From: Oscillospiraceae bacterium
GTDB lineage: Bacteria > Bacillota_A > Clostridia > Oscillospirales > WRJC01
Assembly: GCA_009782405.1 (NCBI GenBank)
Contig: WRJC01000096.1
Location: 1 to 5,103 of the forward strand
Direction of reading: 5' to 3'
Length of the DNA: 5,103 nucleotides
Shown: positions 1-5,103 of the stretch, one piece after another
Numbering within the stretch: the stretch's first letter is position 1
Layout of the letters: each line of letters opens with the position of its first letter
Position numbers and translations under genes: made by a program
The notes under the pieces: model-generated
The model's input: only the letters and a program-made list of their open reading frames with translations
What the model was told of the DNA's origin: nothing
Databases searched by the model: none

Positions 1-319
1 GGCGCTCATCGCGGGCTGCGGCGGCGACACCAAGCTCTCGGGCAAATATTACCTTTCCTCGATGGAAGAAGACGGCGAAGTTCTCAACGTGTCGGAATTG
101 GCCGATCTTGGCGTGGATTTTTCCGACACCTATTTAGAATTTTCGGGCGACAAGATCACGGTGTGCTCTTACGGCGAATCTGAAACATGCACTTACAAAA
201 TCGACGGAAAAAATATCGAATTCACTTCCGATGGAGAGACTTTGAAAGGGACGATCGACGGAGACAAAATCACCCTCGATATTGACGACGGCGCAAAAAT
301 GATCTACGAAAAGAAATAA
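1..319 (+). CDS. Small acidic lipoprotein, 3' part (5' end outside window)
   Basis: The reading frame is open from the left edge (codons begin at base 2) to a TAA at 317-319. The first visible residues read ALIAGC-GGDTKLSG, and LIAG-C is a good lipobox. This means that the end of a type II signal peptide is in the window and that the lipidated cysteine is encoded at 17-19. The ATG at 62 is therefore an internal methionine, not the start, and the initiation codon lies upstream of the window. The predicted mature protein is 100 residues, anchored in the outer face of the membrane. It is acidic and rich in short strand-turn units (SGDKITV, YKIDGKNIEF, TIDGDKITL), which suggests a small all-beta domain of the kind common in clostridial lipoproteins. 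Two cysteines (mature residues 50 and 58) could form a disulfide. I do not recognise a specific family or function. A terminator follows directly, so it is probably the last gene of its transcript and unrelated to glgC. Confidence 0.8.
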   Translation, partial: ALIAGCGGDTKLSGKYYLSSMEEDGEVLNVSELADLGVDFSDTYLEFSGDKITVCSYGESETCTYKIDGKNIEFTSDGETLKGTIDGDKITLDIDDGAKMIYEKK

Positions 320-338
320 CGACGAATAAAACCGGCAT

Positions 339-373
339 AAAGGGGGGACTGTTTTGCGAAAGTCCCCCCTTTT
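339..373 (+). terminator. Intrinsic terminator after the lipoprotein gene
   Basis: A perfect 12-bp inverted repeat, AAAGGGGGGACT (339-350) and AGTCCCCCCTTT (361-372), encloses a 10-nt loop. The GC-rich stem contains six consecutive G-C pairs and ends in a short T run (370-373). It starts 20 bp after the lipoprotein stop codon. The U tract is short (four, then GCTT), but the stem is very stable. The A run on the other side could also let it work on the minus strand. It separates the lipoprotein gene from glgC. Confidence 0.85.
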
Positions 374-382
374 GCTTAAAAA
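354..382 (+). promoter_or_regulatory. Weak candidate glgC promoter overlapping the terminator
   Basis: Only about 20 bp lie between the terminator and the glgC ribosome binding site, so a glgC promoter must overlap the terminator unless glgC depends on read-through. The best candidate I see is TTGCGA (354-359, 4 of 6 to TTGACA) within the terminator loop, a 17-bp spacer, and TAAAAA (377-382, 4 of 6 to TATAAT). It would start transcription near 389, giving a leader of under 20 nt. The match is weak and the A/T-rich stretch makes chance matches likely. Confidence 0.25.
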
Positions 383-392
383 TAAAGATACC

Positions 393-398
393 GGGAGG
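393..398 (+). promoter_or_regulatory. Ribosome binding site of glgC (fixes TTG start)
   Basis: GGGAGG lies 8 nt before the TTG at 407-409. No ATG or GTG is suitably placed for this site. The next in-frame ATG (449) would delete the first beta strand leading into the nucleotide-binding loop, so TTG is the best start. Confidence 0.75.
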
Positions 399-406
399 CG
401 ATAATT

Positions 407-1609
407 TTGATTGCGAACACGATCACAAAGAAAAAAGAATGCGTGGCGATGATATTGGCGGGGGGTCAAGGCTCGCGGCTTTACATGCTCACGAGCAAGA
501 TCGCCAAGCCGGCGGTCCCGTTCGGGGGCAAATACCGGATTATAGACTACACGATCTCAAACTGCGTGAACTCGGGCATCGACGCGGTTGGGGTGCTCAC
601 GCAATATCAGCCGCTGCTTTTAAACGAGTATATCGGCAACGGGCAGCCCTGGGATCTGGACAGGCTCGAAGGGGGAATCACGATACTTCCCCCATATCAA
701 AAAAACTTCGGCTACGACTGGTACACCGGGACGGCCAACGCCGTATACCAAAACTTTCACTATGTCGAGAGATTCGATCCCGATTACGTGACGGTCCTCG
801 GCGGGGATCACATCTACAAGATGGACTATTCAAAGATGCTCGGGTACCACAAGGCAAAACGCGCGGACTGCACCATCGCGGTCATAGACGTTCCCATAGA
901 GGAAGCGAGCCGATTCGGAATCATGAACATCGACGGCGAGGGGGCCATTTACGAATTCGAGGAAAAGCCGAAAACGCCCAAGAGCAACAAGGCCTCCATG
1001 GGCATATATATCTTCAATTGGGACAAACTGCGCAGATTTTTGATCGAGGACAACTGCGATCCCGAATCCTCAAAGGATTTCGGGAAGAACATAATCCCGA
1101 AAATGCTCGAGGCGGGCGAGAGAATGTTCGCCTACTCTTTTAAGGGGTACTGGCGCGACGTGGGTACTATCGAGAGCCTTTGGCAGGCCAACATGGATTT
1201 GTTGGATGAAGATGTGTTCGATGAAATGCGCGACTGGAAAATCTATTCGAGGACCACGGGAAAACCCCCGCACTACATAGGCCCCACCGGGAGCATGAAG
1301 AACTCGATTGTCTCCGAGGGCTGCGAGATTTACGGGACGGTGAGCCACAGCGTCATATTCCCGGGGGTAAAAATCCAAAAAGGGGCATATGTGAAAGATT
1401 CCATAATAATGGCAAATTCCGCAATCGGCGAGAATACCCAAATAGGCTATTCGATAATAGACGAGGGCGCAGAGATCGGCGAAAATTCTAAGATAGGCGG
1501 GGAAAGGTCCGGTTCTGCGGGCGTCACGGTCATAGCGAAGGATGTAAAAGTCGGCGACGGGGCCACGGTGGATCGGGGGGCCATGATCGACGCGGATGTG
1601 CCGGCTTGA
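407..1609 (+). CDS. glgC: Glucose-1-phosphate adenylyltransferase (ADP-glucose pyrophosphorylase), catalytic subunit GlgC
   Basis: Catalyses ATP + glucose-1-phosphate to ADP-glucose + pyrophosphate (EC 2.7.7.27), the committed cytosolic step of bacterial glycogen synthesis. The 400-residue product has the normal family length. The N-terminal nucleotidyltransferase domain (about 12-265) has the nucleotide loop LAGGQGSRL (17-25, catalytic Arg24), [17 protein letters not shown] (31-47), the substrate-proximal GQPWDLDR (79-86), [10 protein letters not shown] (132-141, metal-binding Asp134), EFEEKP (183-188, Lys187 of the glucose-1-phosphate site), SMGIY (197-201) and YWRDVGT (248-254). A C-terminal left-handed beta-helix (about 295-390) is built of hexapeptide-like repeats. 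All expected active-site motifs are present, so this subunit should be competent alone or with GlgD. TTG is chosen as start because of the GGGAGG 8 nt upstream. The gene follows a terminator and converges on the amidohydrolase gene 21 bp beyond its stop. It is therefore not co-directional with its immediate downstream neighbour, and glgD and glgA resume about 1.2 kb on. The family assignment is secure. Confidence 0.97.
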   Translation: MIANTITKKKECVAMILAGGQGSRLYMLTSKIAKPAVPFGGKYRIIDYTISNCVNSGIDAVGVLTQYQPLLLNEYIGNGQPWDLDRLEGGITILPPYQKNFGYDWYTGTANAVYQNFHYVERFDPDYVTVLGGDHIYKMDYSKMLGYHKAKRADCTIAVIDVPIEEASRFGIMNIDGEGAIYEFEEKPKTPKSNKASMGIYIFNWDKLRRFLIEDNCDPESSKDFGKNIIPKMLEAGERMFAYSFKGYWRDVGTIESLWQANMDLLDEDVFDEMRDWKIYSRTTGKPPHYIGPTGSMKNSIVSEGCEIYGTVSHSVIFPGVKIQKGAYVKDSIIMANSAIGENTQIGYSIIDEGAEIGENSKIGGERSGSAGVTVIAKDVKVGDGATVDRGAMIDADVPA

Positions 1610-1697
1610 GCGGCGGGGGCGCCGAATGTTTCACTGCTTCGCGCGAACTTGCCCGATGATGCAATCCAAGTCCTGCACGGCCTTGCCGCCGCTCAAG
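1605..1697. repeat. 12-bp inverted repeat spanning the glgC / amidohydrolase convergent junction
   Basis: CTTGAGCGGCGG (1605-1616, covering the glgC stop codon) is the exact reverse complement of CCGCCGCTCAAG (1686-1697, inside the last codons of the amidohydrolase gene), with 69 bp between. A smaller hairpin, CGGCG-GGGG-CGCCG (1611-1624), sits in the gap and competes with it. Neither is followed by a T run on either strand, so neither is a canonical terminator. They may act as 3'-end stem structures in convergent transcripts, or they may be chance in GC-rich coding DNA. Confidence 0.4.
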
Positions 1698-2677
1698 TAA
1701 GCGCGAATAAATTCCGCCTCCCGGAGAAGCAGCTTTGCGTCGACCGGCCGGGGCGCCGTTCCCGCGAGCTCCTTGTAGTTTTGCGCAAATATGCGCTCCA
1801 TTGCCTCTTCGGGCAAGCCCAATCCGTGCAGCTTGTCGCCGAATATTTCGATTTCATCGTCGCGGGCCAAAAATTCTATCTCCATCGCGGCGTAGCCGTC
1901 GAGCGCGACTTTGCCGCCCGGCGCGGCCCCGTCGCCCACGACGGTCGAGTCCGTCGAATCCGTGCCGAAAATAATCCGGCGCCGGTTCTTTATGAAAAAT
2001 TCGCGCCAAAACTGCGGGGCCTTCGAAAAATTCTCGTACATTTCGATGCCTGCGGTCACATCTATCGAAACCGAAGGGTGGGCGTCCAAGAATTTCTGGG
2101 CGCGTTCCGGGTCGCCGGACAAAAAGTAGAAATGCGCGAATATGGCCCGCAGCTTGGGGTGCTTTGCCAGCATATCTTCGACTTCGCCGTAATAGCGCTC
2201 AAAAGGCTCATGGCTCCCGTCATAAAACCAGCCGCGTTCGAGCGCCCAGGAGGGCACTTTTTCTTTGTCCCAAAATTCGGGCGGGTCTGCCACATGGAAC
2301 AGTATCGGAAAACCGGTTTCTTCCGCATATGAATAAAATTCGTCATATGCCGCGTCGTTCACGGCCACTTTGAGCATTTTCCGGGCGGTCGGCTTGCTTT
2401 CAAGCATTTTTATGCCGTCAAAGCCAATTGCCCTCAGGTTTTTGGCCTGGGCCAGAAAGTCGCGCTTTGTTTTGTAATCGAACCCCCCGAAGGCGTAAGC
2501 CATGCCCGGGTATATGATTTTGCACAGGGCGCAGCAGAGATTTTGCAGAAGATCGCCCATGCACTGCAGGCTGAGCACCGCGAATTTGTCATAATTCAGG
2601 CGTTTGGCGAGTGTATGCAGCGGCGCGAAATTTTCGCTTAACTTGCGTATGTGCAGGTGCGCGTCGATAATTTCCAT
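1631..2677 (-). CDS. Metal-dependent amidohydrolase (amidohydrolase_2-like TIM barrel), substrate unknown
   Basis: Predicted 348-residue cytosolic hydrolase of the amidohydrolase superfamily, closest in motif layout to the amidohydrolase_2 group (PF04909 type, which includes ACMSD-like decarboxylases and lactone hydrolases). Visible elements, numbered from the chosen start: MEIIDAHLHI with the HxH metal pair (His7, His9) on strand 1; FDGIKM (86-91); LFHVADP with His128; IFAHFYFLSGDPE with His182; IIFGTDST with Asp240. Together these form a full set of barrel metal ligands, so the enzyme looks intact. No signal peptide or membrane segment is seen. The frame also opens at an ATG at 2716, but I prefer 2677. 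It has an AGAAGGG-type ribosome binding site 7 nt upstream and puts HxH at the family's usual position. The -10 box of its likely promoter also covers 2716-2721, so transcription would begin downstream of the longer start. Cysteines 39, 48, 49 and 52 cluster near the N-terminus. The gene is convergent with glgC and divergent from glgD. I infer no role in glycogen metabolism from the sequence, and the substrate cannot be told. Confidence 0.88.
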   Translation of the reverse strand: MEIIDAHLHIRKLSENFAPLHTLAKRLNYDKFAVLSLQCMGDLLQNLCCALCKIIYPGMAYAFGGFDYKTKRDFLAQAKNLRAIGFDGIKMLESKPTARKMLKVAVNDAAYDEFYSYAEETGFPILFHVADPPEFWDKEKVPSWALERGWFYDGSHEPFERYYGEVEDMLAKHPKLRAIFAHFYFLSGDPERAQKFLDAHPSVSIDVTAGIEMYENFSKAPQFWREFFIKNRRRIIFGTDSTDSTVVGDGAAPGGKVALDGYAAMEIEFLARDDEIEIFGDKLHGLGLPEEAMERIFAQNYKELAGTAPRPVDAKLLLREAEFIRAYLSGGKAVQDLDCIIGQVRAKQ

Positions 2678-2715
2678 TTTGTTGCCCTTCTTTCTTTTTT
2701 GTCTTCCATGCCGCA

Positions 2716-2744
2716 ATTATACACCATTCCGCAACCAAAAACAA
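2716..2744 (-). promoter_or_regulatory. Candidate sigma-A promoter of the amidohydrolase gene
   Basis: On the minus strand there is a perfect -10 TATAAT (2716-2721) with TTGTTT (2739-2744) 17 bp upstream. The -35 matches only the first three bases of TTGACA. The predicted start of transcription is near 2709, about 30 nt before the ATG at 2677, which supports that start codon over the ATG at 2716. Confidence 0.6.
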
Positions 2745-2750
2745 GCTTTT

Positions 2751-2768
2751 TTTGCAAAATTTTACAAA
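2751..2768. promoter_or_regulatory. Imperfect 18-bp palindrome, candidate operator between the divergent promoters
   Basis: TTTGCAAAATTTTACAAA pairs at 8 of 9 positions with itself (mismatch C2755/A2764). Its centre (2759/2760) falls at the midpoint between the two candidate -35 boxes (2739-2744 on the minus strand and 2776-2781 on the plus strand). The inner TGCAAAATTTTACA (2753-2766) fits the Bacillota catabolite response element pattern WTGNAANCGNWNNCW except that the central CG is AT. It could be a binding site for a LacI-type or other dimeric regulator. An A/T-rich UP-element or chance is also possible. Confidence 0.4.
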
Positions 2769-2775
2769 TTTCCCG

Positions 2776-2804
2776 TTGCATAAACGGCCGAGCTGTGATA
2801 TAAT
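2776..2804 (+). promoter_or_regulatory. Candidate sigma-A promoter of glgD-glgA
   Basis: An extended -10, TGATATAAT (2796-2804), contains a perfect TATAAT (2799-2804) and has TTGCAT (2776-2781) 17 bp upstream. The -35 is poor beyond TTG, which the extended -10 could compensate. The predicted start is near 2811, giving a leader of about 42 nt. This supports glgD-glgA being transcribed separately from glgC. Confidence 0.65.
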
Positions 2805-2835
2805 TGAAAATATCGTTGATCAGGCGCAAAAAACC

Positions 2836-2842
2836 AAGGAGG
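2836..2842 (+). promoter_or_regulatory. Ribosome binding site of glgD (fixes GTG start)
   Basis: AAGGAGG, a near-perfect Shine-Dalgarno sequence, ends 10 nt before the GTG at 2853. The protein then begins at the position expected for GlgD, just before the first beta strand, so GTG is taken as the start codon. Confidence 0.85.
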
Positions 2843-2852
2843 CGAATAAAAA

Positions 2853-3992
2853 GTGCAGGAAGCTTTGGGAATTGTTTTTTCGGACATACATGAATGGGAC
2901 ATCGGGGCGCTGACCGCGAACCGGACGGTGGCGGCGATCCCGTTTGCGGGGCGGTACTGGCTGATCGATTTCGTTTTGTCGAACATGATAAATTCGGGAA
3001 TACACAAGGTCGGGGTCATAACAAAGAGCAACTACCAGCCGCTGATGGAGCACATAGGCTCGGGCAAGGACTGGGATCTCTCGCGCAAAAACGGGGGAAT
3101 AGCGATTCTTCCGCCCCACGGCGAGGACAGCAGGGCGGGGCTTTACAGGGGCAGGCTCGACGCGCTCACGCGGATCATGAACTACATAGAGAGCGCCCCG
3201 CAGGAATTCGTGGTGATGAGCGACTGCGACATGATCTGCAACATAAACTACAAGAACGTGATAAACTTCCACATAGATTCCGGGGCGGACATAACCGCCG
3301 TGTACAACGAGCATTACGTGGACAAGGAGAGCGCGGCCCATTCCACTCTATACACGCTTTCCGAAGACCCCAAAAACCCGCGCAGGATCACGGAAGTATA
3401 TATCCAGCCCTGGTATGTCGAGGGCGGGACTTTCAAGATAAGCATGAACACCTGGGTGATGCGCAAGGACTATATGCTAAGTATGCTCGCCGGCGCGATC
3501 GCCACGGGCAAAACCCATTTTGCAAGGGACATACTGCTCGCCGAGGTGAATCACATAAATATACTCGGCTACGAGCACAAAGGATATGTGGCGCACATAA
3601 ATTCGGTGAACAATTATTTCCGCTACAACATGGAAATGCTCGATAACGCCAAGCGCGCCGAACTGTTTTACATATCCGGCAAAAACATCTACACGAAAGT
3701 GAGGGATTCGGAGCCCGCCAGATACGGCGAGGGCGCGAACGTCACAAATTCGCTGGTGGCCGACGGGTGCGTGATTGAGGGAACCGTGGAGAACAGCGTC
3801 ATTTTCAGGGGGGTGAAGCTGCGCAAAAACTCGGTTCTGAAAAATTGCCTGATTATGCAGGACGGCATAATAGGGGAGGGGTGCAGCCTCGAATGGGTCA
3901 TAGCGGACAAGGGCGTGGTGGTGACCGACGGCAAAAAACTGGCGGCGGACAAAGAATATCTGATGTATATAACCAAAAACAAGAGGATATAG
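2853..3992 (+). CDS. glgD: GlgD, non-catalytic (regulatory) ADP-glucose pyrophosphorylase subunit
   Basis: The 379-residue GlgC paralogue is of normal GlgD length. In characterised Bacillota, GlgD assembles with GlgC and changes its activity or allosteric response. Shared framework: PFAGRYWLIDFVLSNMINSGI (split here as 30-40 and 41-50), HIGSGKDWDLSR (67-78), and a C-terminal beta-helix (about 290-355, for example SLVADGCVIEGTVENSVIF). Aligned by eye with GlgC of this window, key active-site positions are lost. The LAGGQGSRL loop reads FSDIHEWDI, so catalytic Arg24 corresponds to Asp16. The Lys of AKPA becomes Val26. GGDH becomes DCDM, although the metal-binding Asp is kept as Asp126. EEKP becomes QPWY, with Trp187 in place of Lys187. 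YWRDVGT becomes YVAHINS. This pattern marks it as GlgD rather than a second GlgC. It has its own candidate promoter, lies divergently from the amidohydrolase gene, and is followed by glgA after 12 bp, forming a likely glgD-glgA operon. Confidence 0.95.
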   Translation: MQEALGIVFSDIHEWDIGALTANRTVAAIPFAGRYWLIDFVLSNMINSGIHKVGVITKSNYQPLMEHIGSGKDWDLSRKNGGIAILPPHGEDSRAGLYRGRLDALTRIMNYIESAPQEFVVMSDCDMICNINYKNVINFHIDSGADITAVYNEHYVDKESAAHSTLYTLSEDPKNPRRITEVYIQPWYVEGGTFKISMNTWVMRKDYMLSMLAGAIATGKTHFARDILLAEVNHINILGYEHKGYVAHINSVNNYFRYNMEMLDNAKRAELFYISGKNIYTKVRDSEPARYGEGANVTNSLVADGCVIEGTVENSVIFRGVKLRKNSVLKNCLIMQDGIIGEGCSLEWVIADKGVVVTDGKKLAADKEYLMYITKNKRI

Positions 3993-3996
3993 GGGA
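3991..3996 (+). promoter_or_regulatory. Ribosome binding site of glgA, overlapping the glgD stop
   Basis: AGGGGA lies 8 nt before the glgA ATG at 4005 and shares its first two bases with the TAG stop of glgD. Ribosomes ending glgD stand on the glgA initiation region, which favours translational coupling of the two genes. Confidence 0.7.
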
Positions 3997-4004
3997 AACT
4001 AAGT

Positions 4005-5103
4005 ATGAAGAAACTCAAAAAAATATTGTTTGTGTCAAGCGAGGCCGCCCCATTTGTCACAACGGGGGGGCTCGGCGAAGTCGTCGGGGCGCTGCCTAAA
4101 AGCCTTGCCGCAAGCGGCGAAAACATCGAAGTGCGTGTAGTCATGCCGCTGTATGGGGAAGTGGCGACGAAGTTCGGCGGCGATATGGAGTTTTTTGGGA
4201 AAATATACGTGGATTTGGGCTGGCGGCACCAGTATTGCGGCATATTTACGGCCAAAGCGGGGGATATCACGTATTATTTCATAGACAACGAGTACTATTT
4301 TAAGAGGGCGGGCTGCTACGGTTTTTATGACGACGGCGAGCGGTTCGCGTTTTTTTGCAAGGCGGTTTTAGACATGCTCGAAGCGGTGGATTTTGTCCCC
4401 GATATCATCCACGCGCACGACTGGCAGTCCGCGCTGGTTCCGGCCTATCTTGCCACCTCCCATTCGGGCAGGGAGGAATTTAAAGACGTCAAGACGGTTT
4501 TCACCATTCACAACATAGAATATCAGGGAAAGTACAGCATGGACATCTTGGAGGACATATTCGATATTTCATATGGTTTCAAGCATATTTTGGAATTTGA
4601 CGGGGAGATAAACCTGATGAAAGCGGCCTTGGCGTGTTCCGATCTGGTCTCCACGGTATCGCCATCCTACGCCATGGAGATCCGCGACCCCGAATATGCC
4701 CGCGGGCTCGCGCCGGTCATAAAAAGTCAGGCCCACAAAATACGCGGAATACTCAACGGCATAGACACGCAAAGCTACGATCCAAAAAACGATTCTAAAA
4801 TTTTCGCCCGGTACGATAGCCAAACCATCGAAAAAAAACTCGAAAACAAACTATACTTGCAGACGCTGGCCGGCCTGCAAAGAAACGAAAGGCTGCCGGT
4901 GATCGCCGTGATCACGAGGCTCGTGGAGCACAAGGGCATAGATCTGATCTTGGGGATAATGGACGAAATGCTCGCGCTGCCGCTGCAATTTGTGGTTTTG
5001 GGGAGCGGCGATGCGGGCTATGAGCGAAAGTTCGAGATGCTTAGCGAGCGTTTCCCCGAAAAAATGAGCGCGCATATCGGCTTTGACCCCGATCTCGCGA
5101 GGA
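4005..5103 (+). CDS. glgA: Glycogen synthase GlgA (ADP-glucose, GT5), 3' end outside window
   Basis: Transfers glucose from ADP-glucose to the non-reducing end of alpha-1,4-glucan (EC 2.4.1.21) in the cytosol. The frame is open from ATG 4005 to the right edge, 366 codons. Typical bacterial GlgA is about 480 residues, so roughly a quarter is missing, including the catalytic EPCGLTQ-type motif. The N-terminal Rossmann domain shows ILFVSSEAAPF (7-17), TTGGLGEVVGALP (19-31), RVVMPLYG (44-51), DIIHAHDWQSALVP (133-146), TVFTIHNIEYQGKY (164-177) and STVSPSYAMEI (216-226). The start of the C-terminal domain shows GILNGID (248-254), ITRLVEHKGIDLI (303-315, with the substrate-phosphate-binding Arg305 and Lys310) and VVLGSGD (330-336). 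One departure is that the usual Lys of the KxGG motif is Thr19. The gene is 12 bp downstream of glgD with its ribosome binding site touching the glgD stop, so the two are almost certainly co-transcribed. No internal stop or frameshift is seen in the visible part. Confidence 0.96.
   Translation, partial: MKKLKKILFVSSEAAPFVTTGGLGEVVGALPKSLAASGENIEVRVVMPLYGEVATKFGGDMEFFGKIYVDLGWRHQYCGIFTAKAGDITYYFIDNEYYFKRAGCYGFYDDGERFAFFCKAVLDMLEAVDFVPDIIHAHDWQSALVPAYLATSHSGREEFKDVKTVFTIHNIEYQGKYSMDILEDIFDISYGFKHILEFDGEINLMKAALACSDLVSTVSPSYAMEIRDPEYARGLAPVIKSQAHKIRGILNGIDTQSYDPKNDSKIFARYDSQTIEKKLENKLYLQTLAGLQRNERLPVIAVITRLVEHKGIDLILGIMDEMLALPLQFVVLGSGDAGYERKFEMLSERFPEKMSAHIGFDPDLAR

Noticed and set aside
62..64. 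ATG at 62 as the start of the first gene
   Set aside because: The frame continues upstream to the window edge and encodes LIAGC, a lipobox, just before this ATG. The methionine is internal to the mature lipoprotein.
282..310. TTGACG-N17-TACGAA as a promoter for glgC
   Set aside because: It lies inside the lipoprotein coding sequence and upstream of the strong terminator. Its -10 is poor, so it would be terminated before glgC.
439..1143. Long plus-strand open frame (234 codons) inside glgC in another frame
   Set aside because: It overlaps glgC, whose product carries a full set of family motifs. The alternative translation is Arg/His/Gly-rich low-quality sequence with no motif and no ribosome binding site.
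1611..1624. Hairpin CGGCG-GGGG-CGCCG as a bidirectional terminator
   Set aside because: The stem is only 5 bp and neither strand has a following T run, so it is not a convincing intrinsic terminator.
1649..2332. Plus-strand open frame (227 codons) opposite the amidohydrolase gene
   Set aside because: It is the antisense shadow of a gene with clear metal-binding motifs. Its translation shows no recognisable domain and it lacks an initiation signal.
2678..2716. Longer amidohydrolase start at ATG 2716
   Set aside because: The added 13 residues are basic and not family-like. The likely -10 box overlaps this ATG, and the ATG at 2677 has a ribosome binding site at proper spacing.
2820..3341. Minus-strand open frame (173 codons) across the 5' half of glgD
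   Set aside because: It lies fully antisense to a confidently identified glgD and has a composition typical of a GC-driven shadow frame.
3689..4270. Minus-strand open frame (193 codons) across the glgD-glgA junction
   Set aside because: It is antisense to two conserved genes, Ser/Pro/Phe-rich, with no domain or promoter support.

Overview
The window looks like chromosomal DNA from a low-to-mid GC Gram-positive bacterium of the class Clostridia (Bacillota). The main reason is the presence of glgC, glgD and glgA together. GlgD, the catalytically degenerate partner of GlgC, is essentially a Bacillota protein. Strong purine-rich Shine-Dalgarno sites, TTG and GTG start codons, and an acidic lipoprotein with a type II lipobox agree with this. 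The order or family cannot be fixed from the sequence alone. An Oscillospirales-like or related gut or anaerobic lineage is a guess.

Layout, left to right: (1) The 3' part of a small lipoprotein gene (to 319, + strand), followed by a strong intrinsic terminator (339-373). (2) glgC (407-1609, +), complete, starting at TTG. (3) A metal-dependent amidohydrolase (1631-2677, - strand), convergent with glgC and separated from it by 21 bp. (4) A 175-bp divergent intergenic region holding one candidate promoter for each strand, with an imperfect 18-bp palindrome midway between the two -35 boxes. (5) glgD (2853-3992, +), starting at GTG. (6) glgA (4005 to the window end, +), cut by the window edge after 366 codons, about three quarters of a normal glycogen synthase.

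Function: GlgC (ADP-glucose pyrophosphorylase) makes ADP-glucose from glucose-1-phosphate and ATP. GlgD is expected to assemble with GlgC as a non-catalytic subunit. GlgA transfers the glucose of ADP-glucose to the growing alpha-1,4-glucan. The core glycogen synthesis set is therefore here, but glgC is split from glgD-glgA by the opposite-strand amidohydrolase, so glgC and glgDA probably form separate transcription units. The amidohydrolase has a full set of metal ligands, but its substrate is not evident, and nothing ties it to glycogen except its position and the shared divergent control region.

This is mainly an ordinary metabolic locus. The points most worth a second look are the interrupted glg cluster, the palindrome in the divergent promoter region (cre-like except for its centre), the loss of active-site residues in GlgD, and a Lys-to-Thr change in the KxGG motif of GlgA. 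I see no mobile element, CRISPR array, tRNA or rRNA, and no evidence of a new defence or other novel system.
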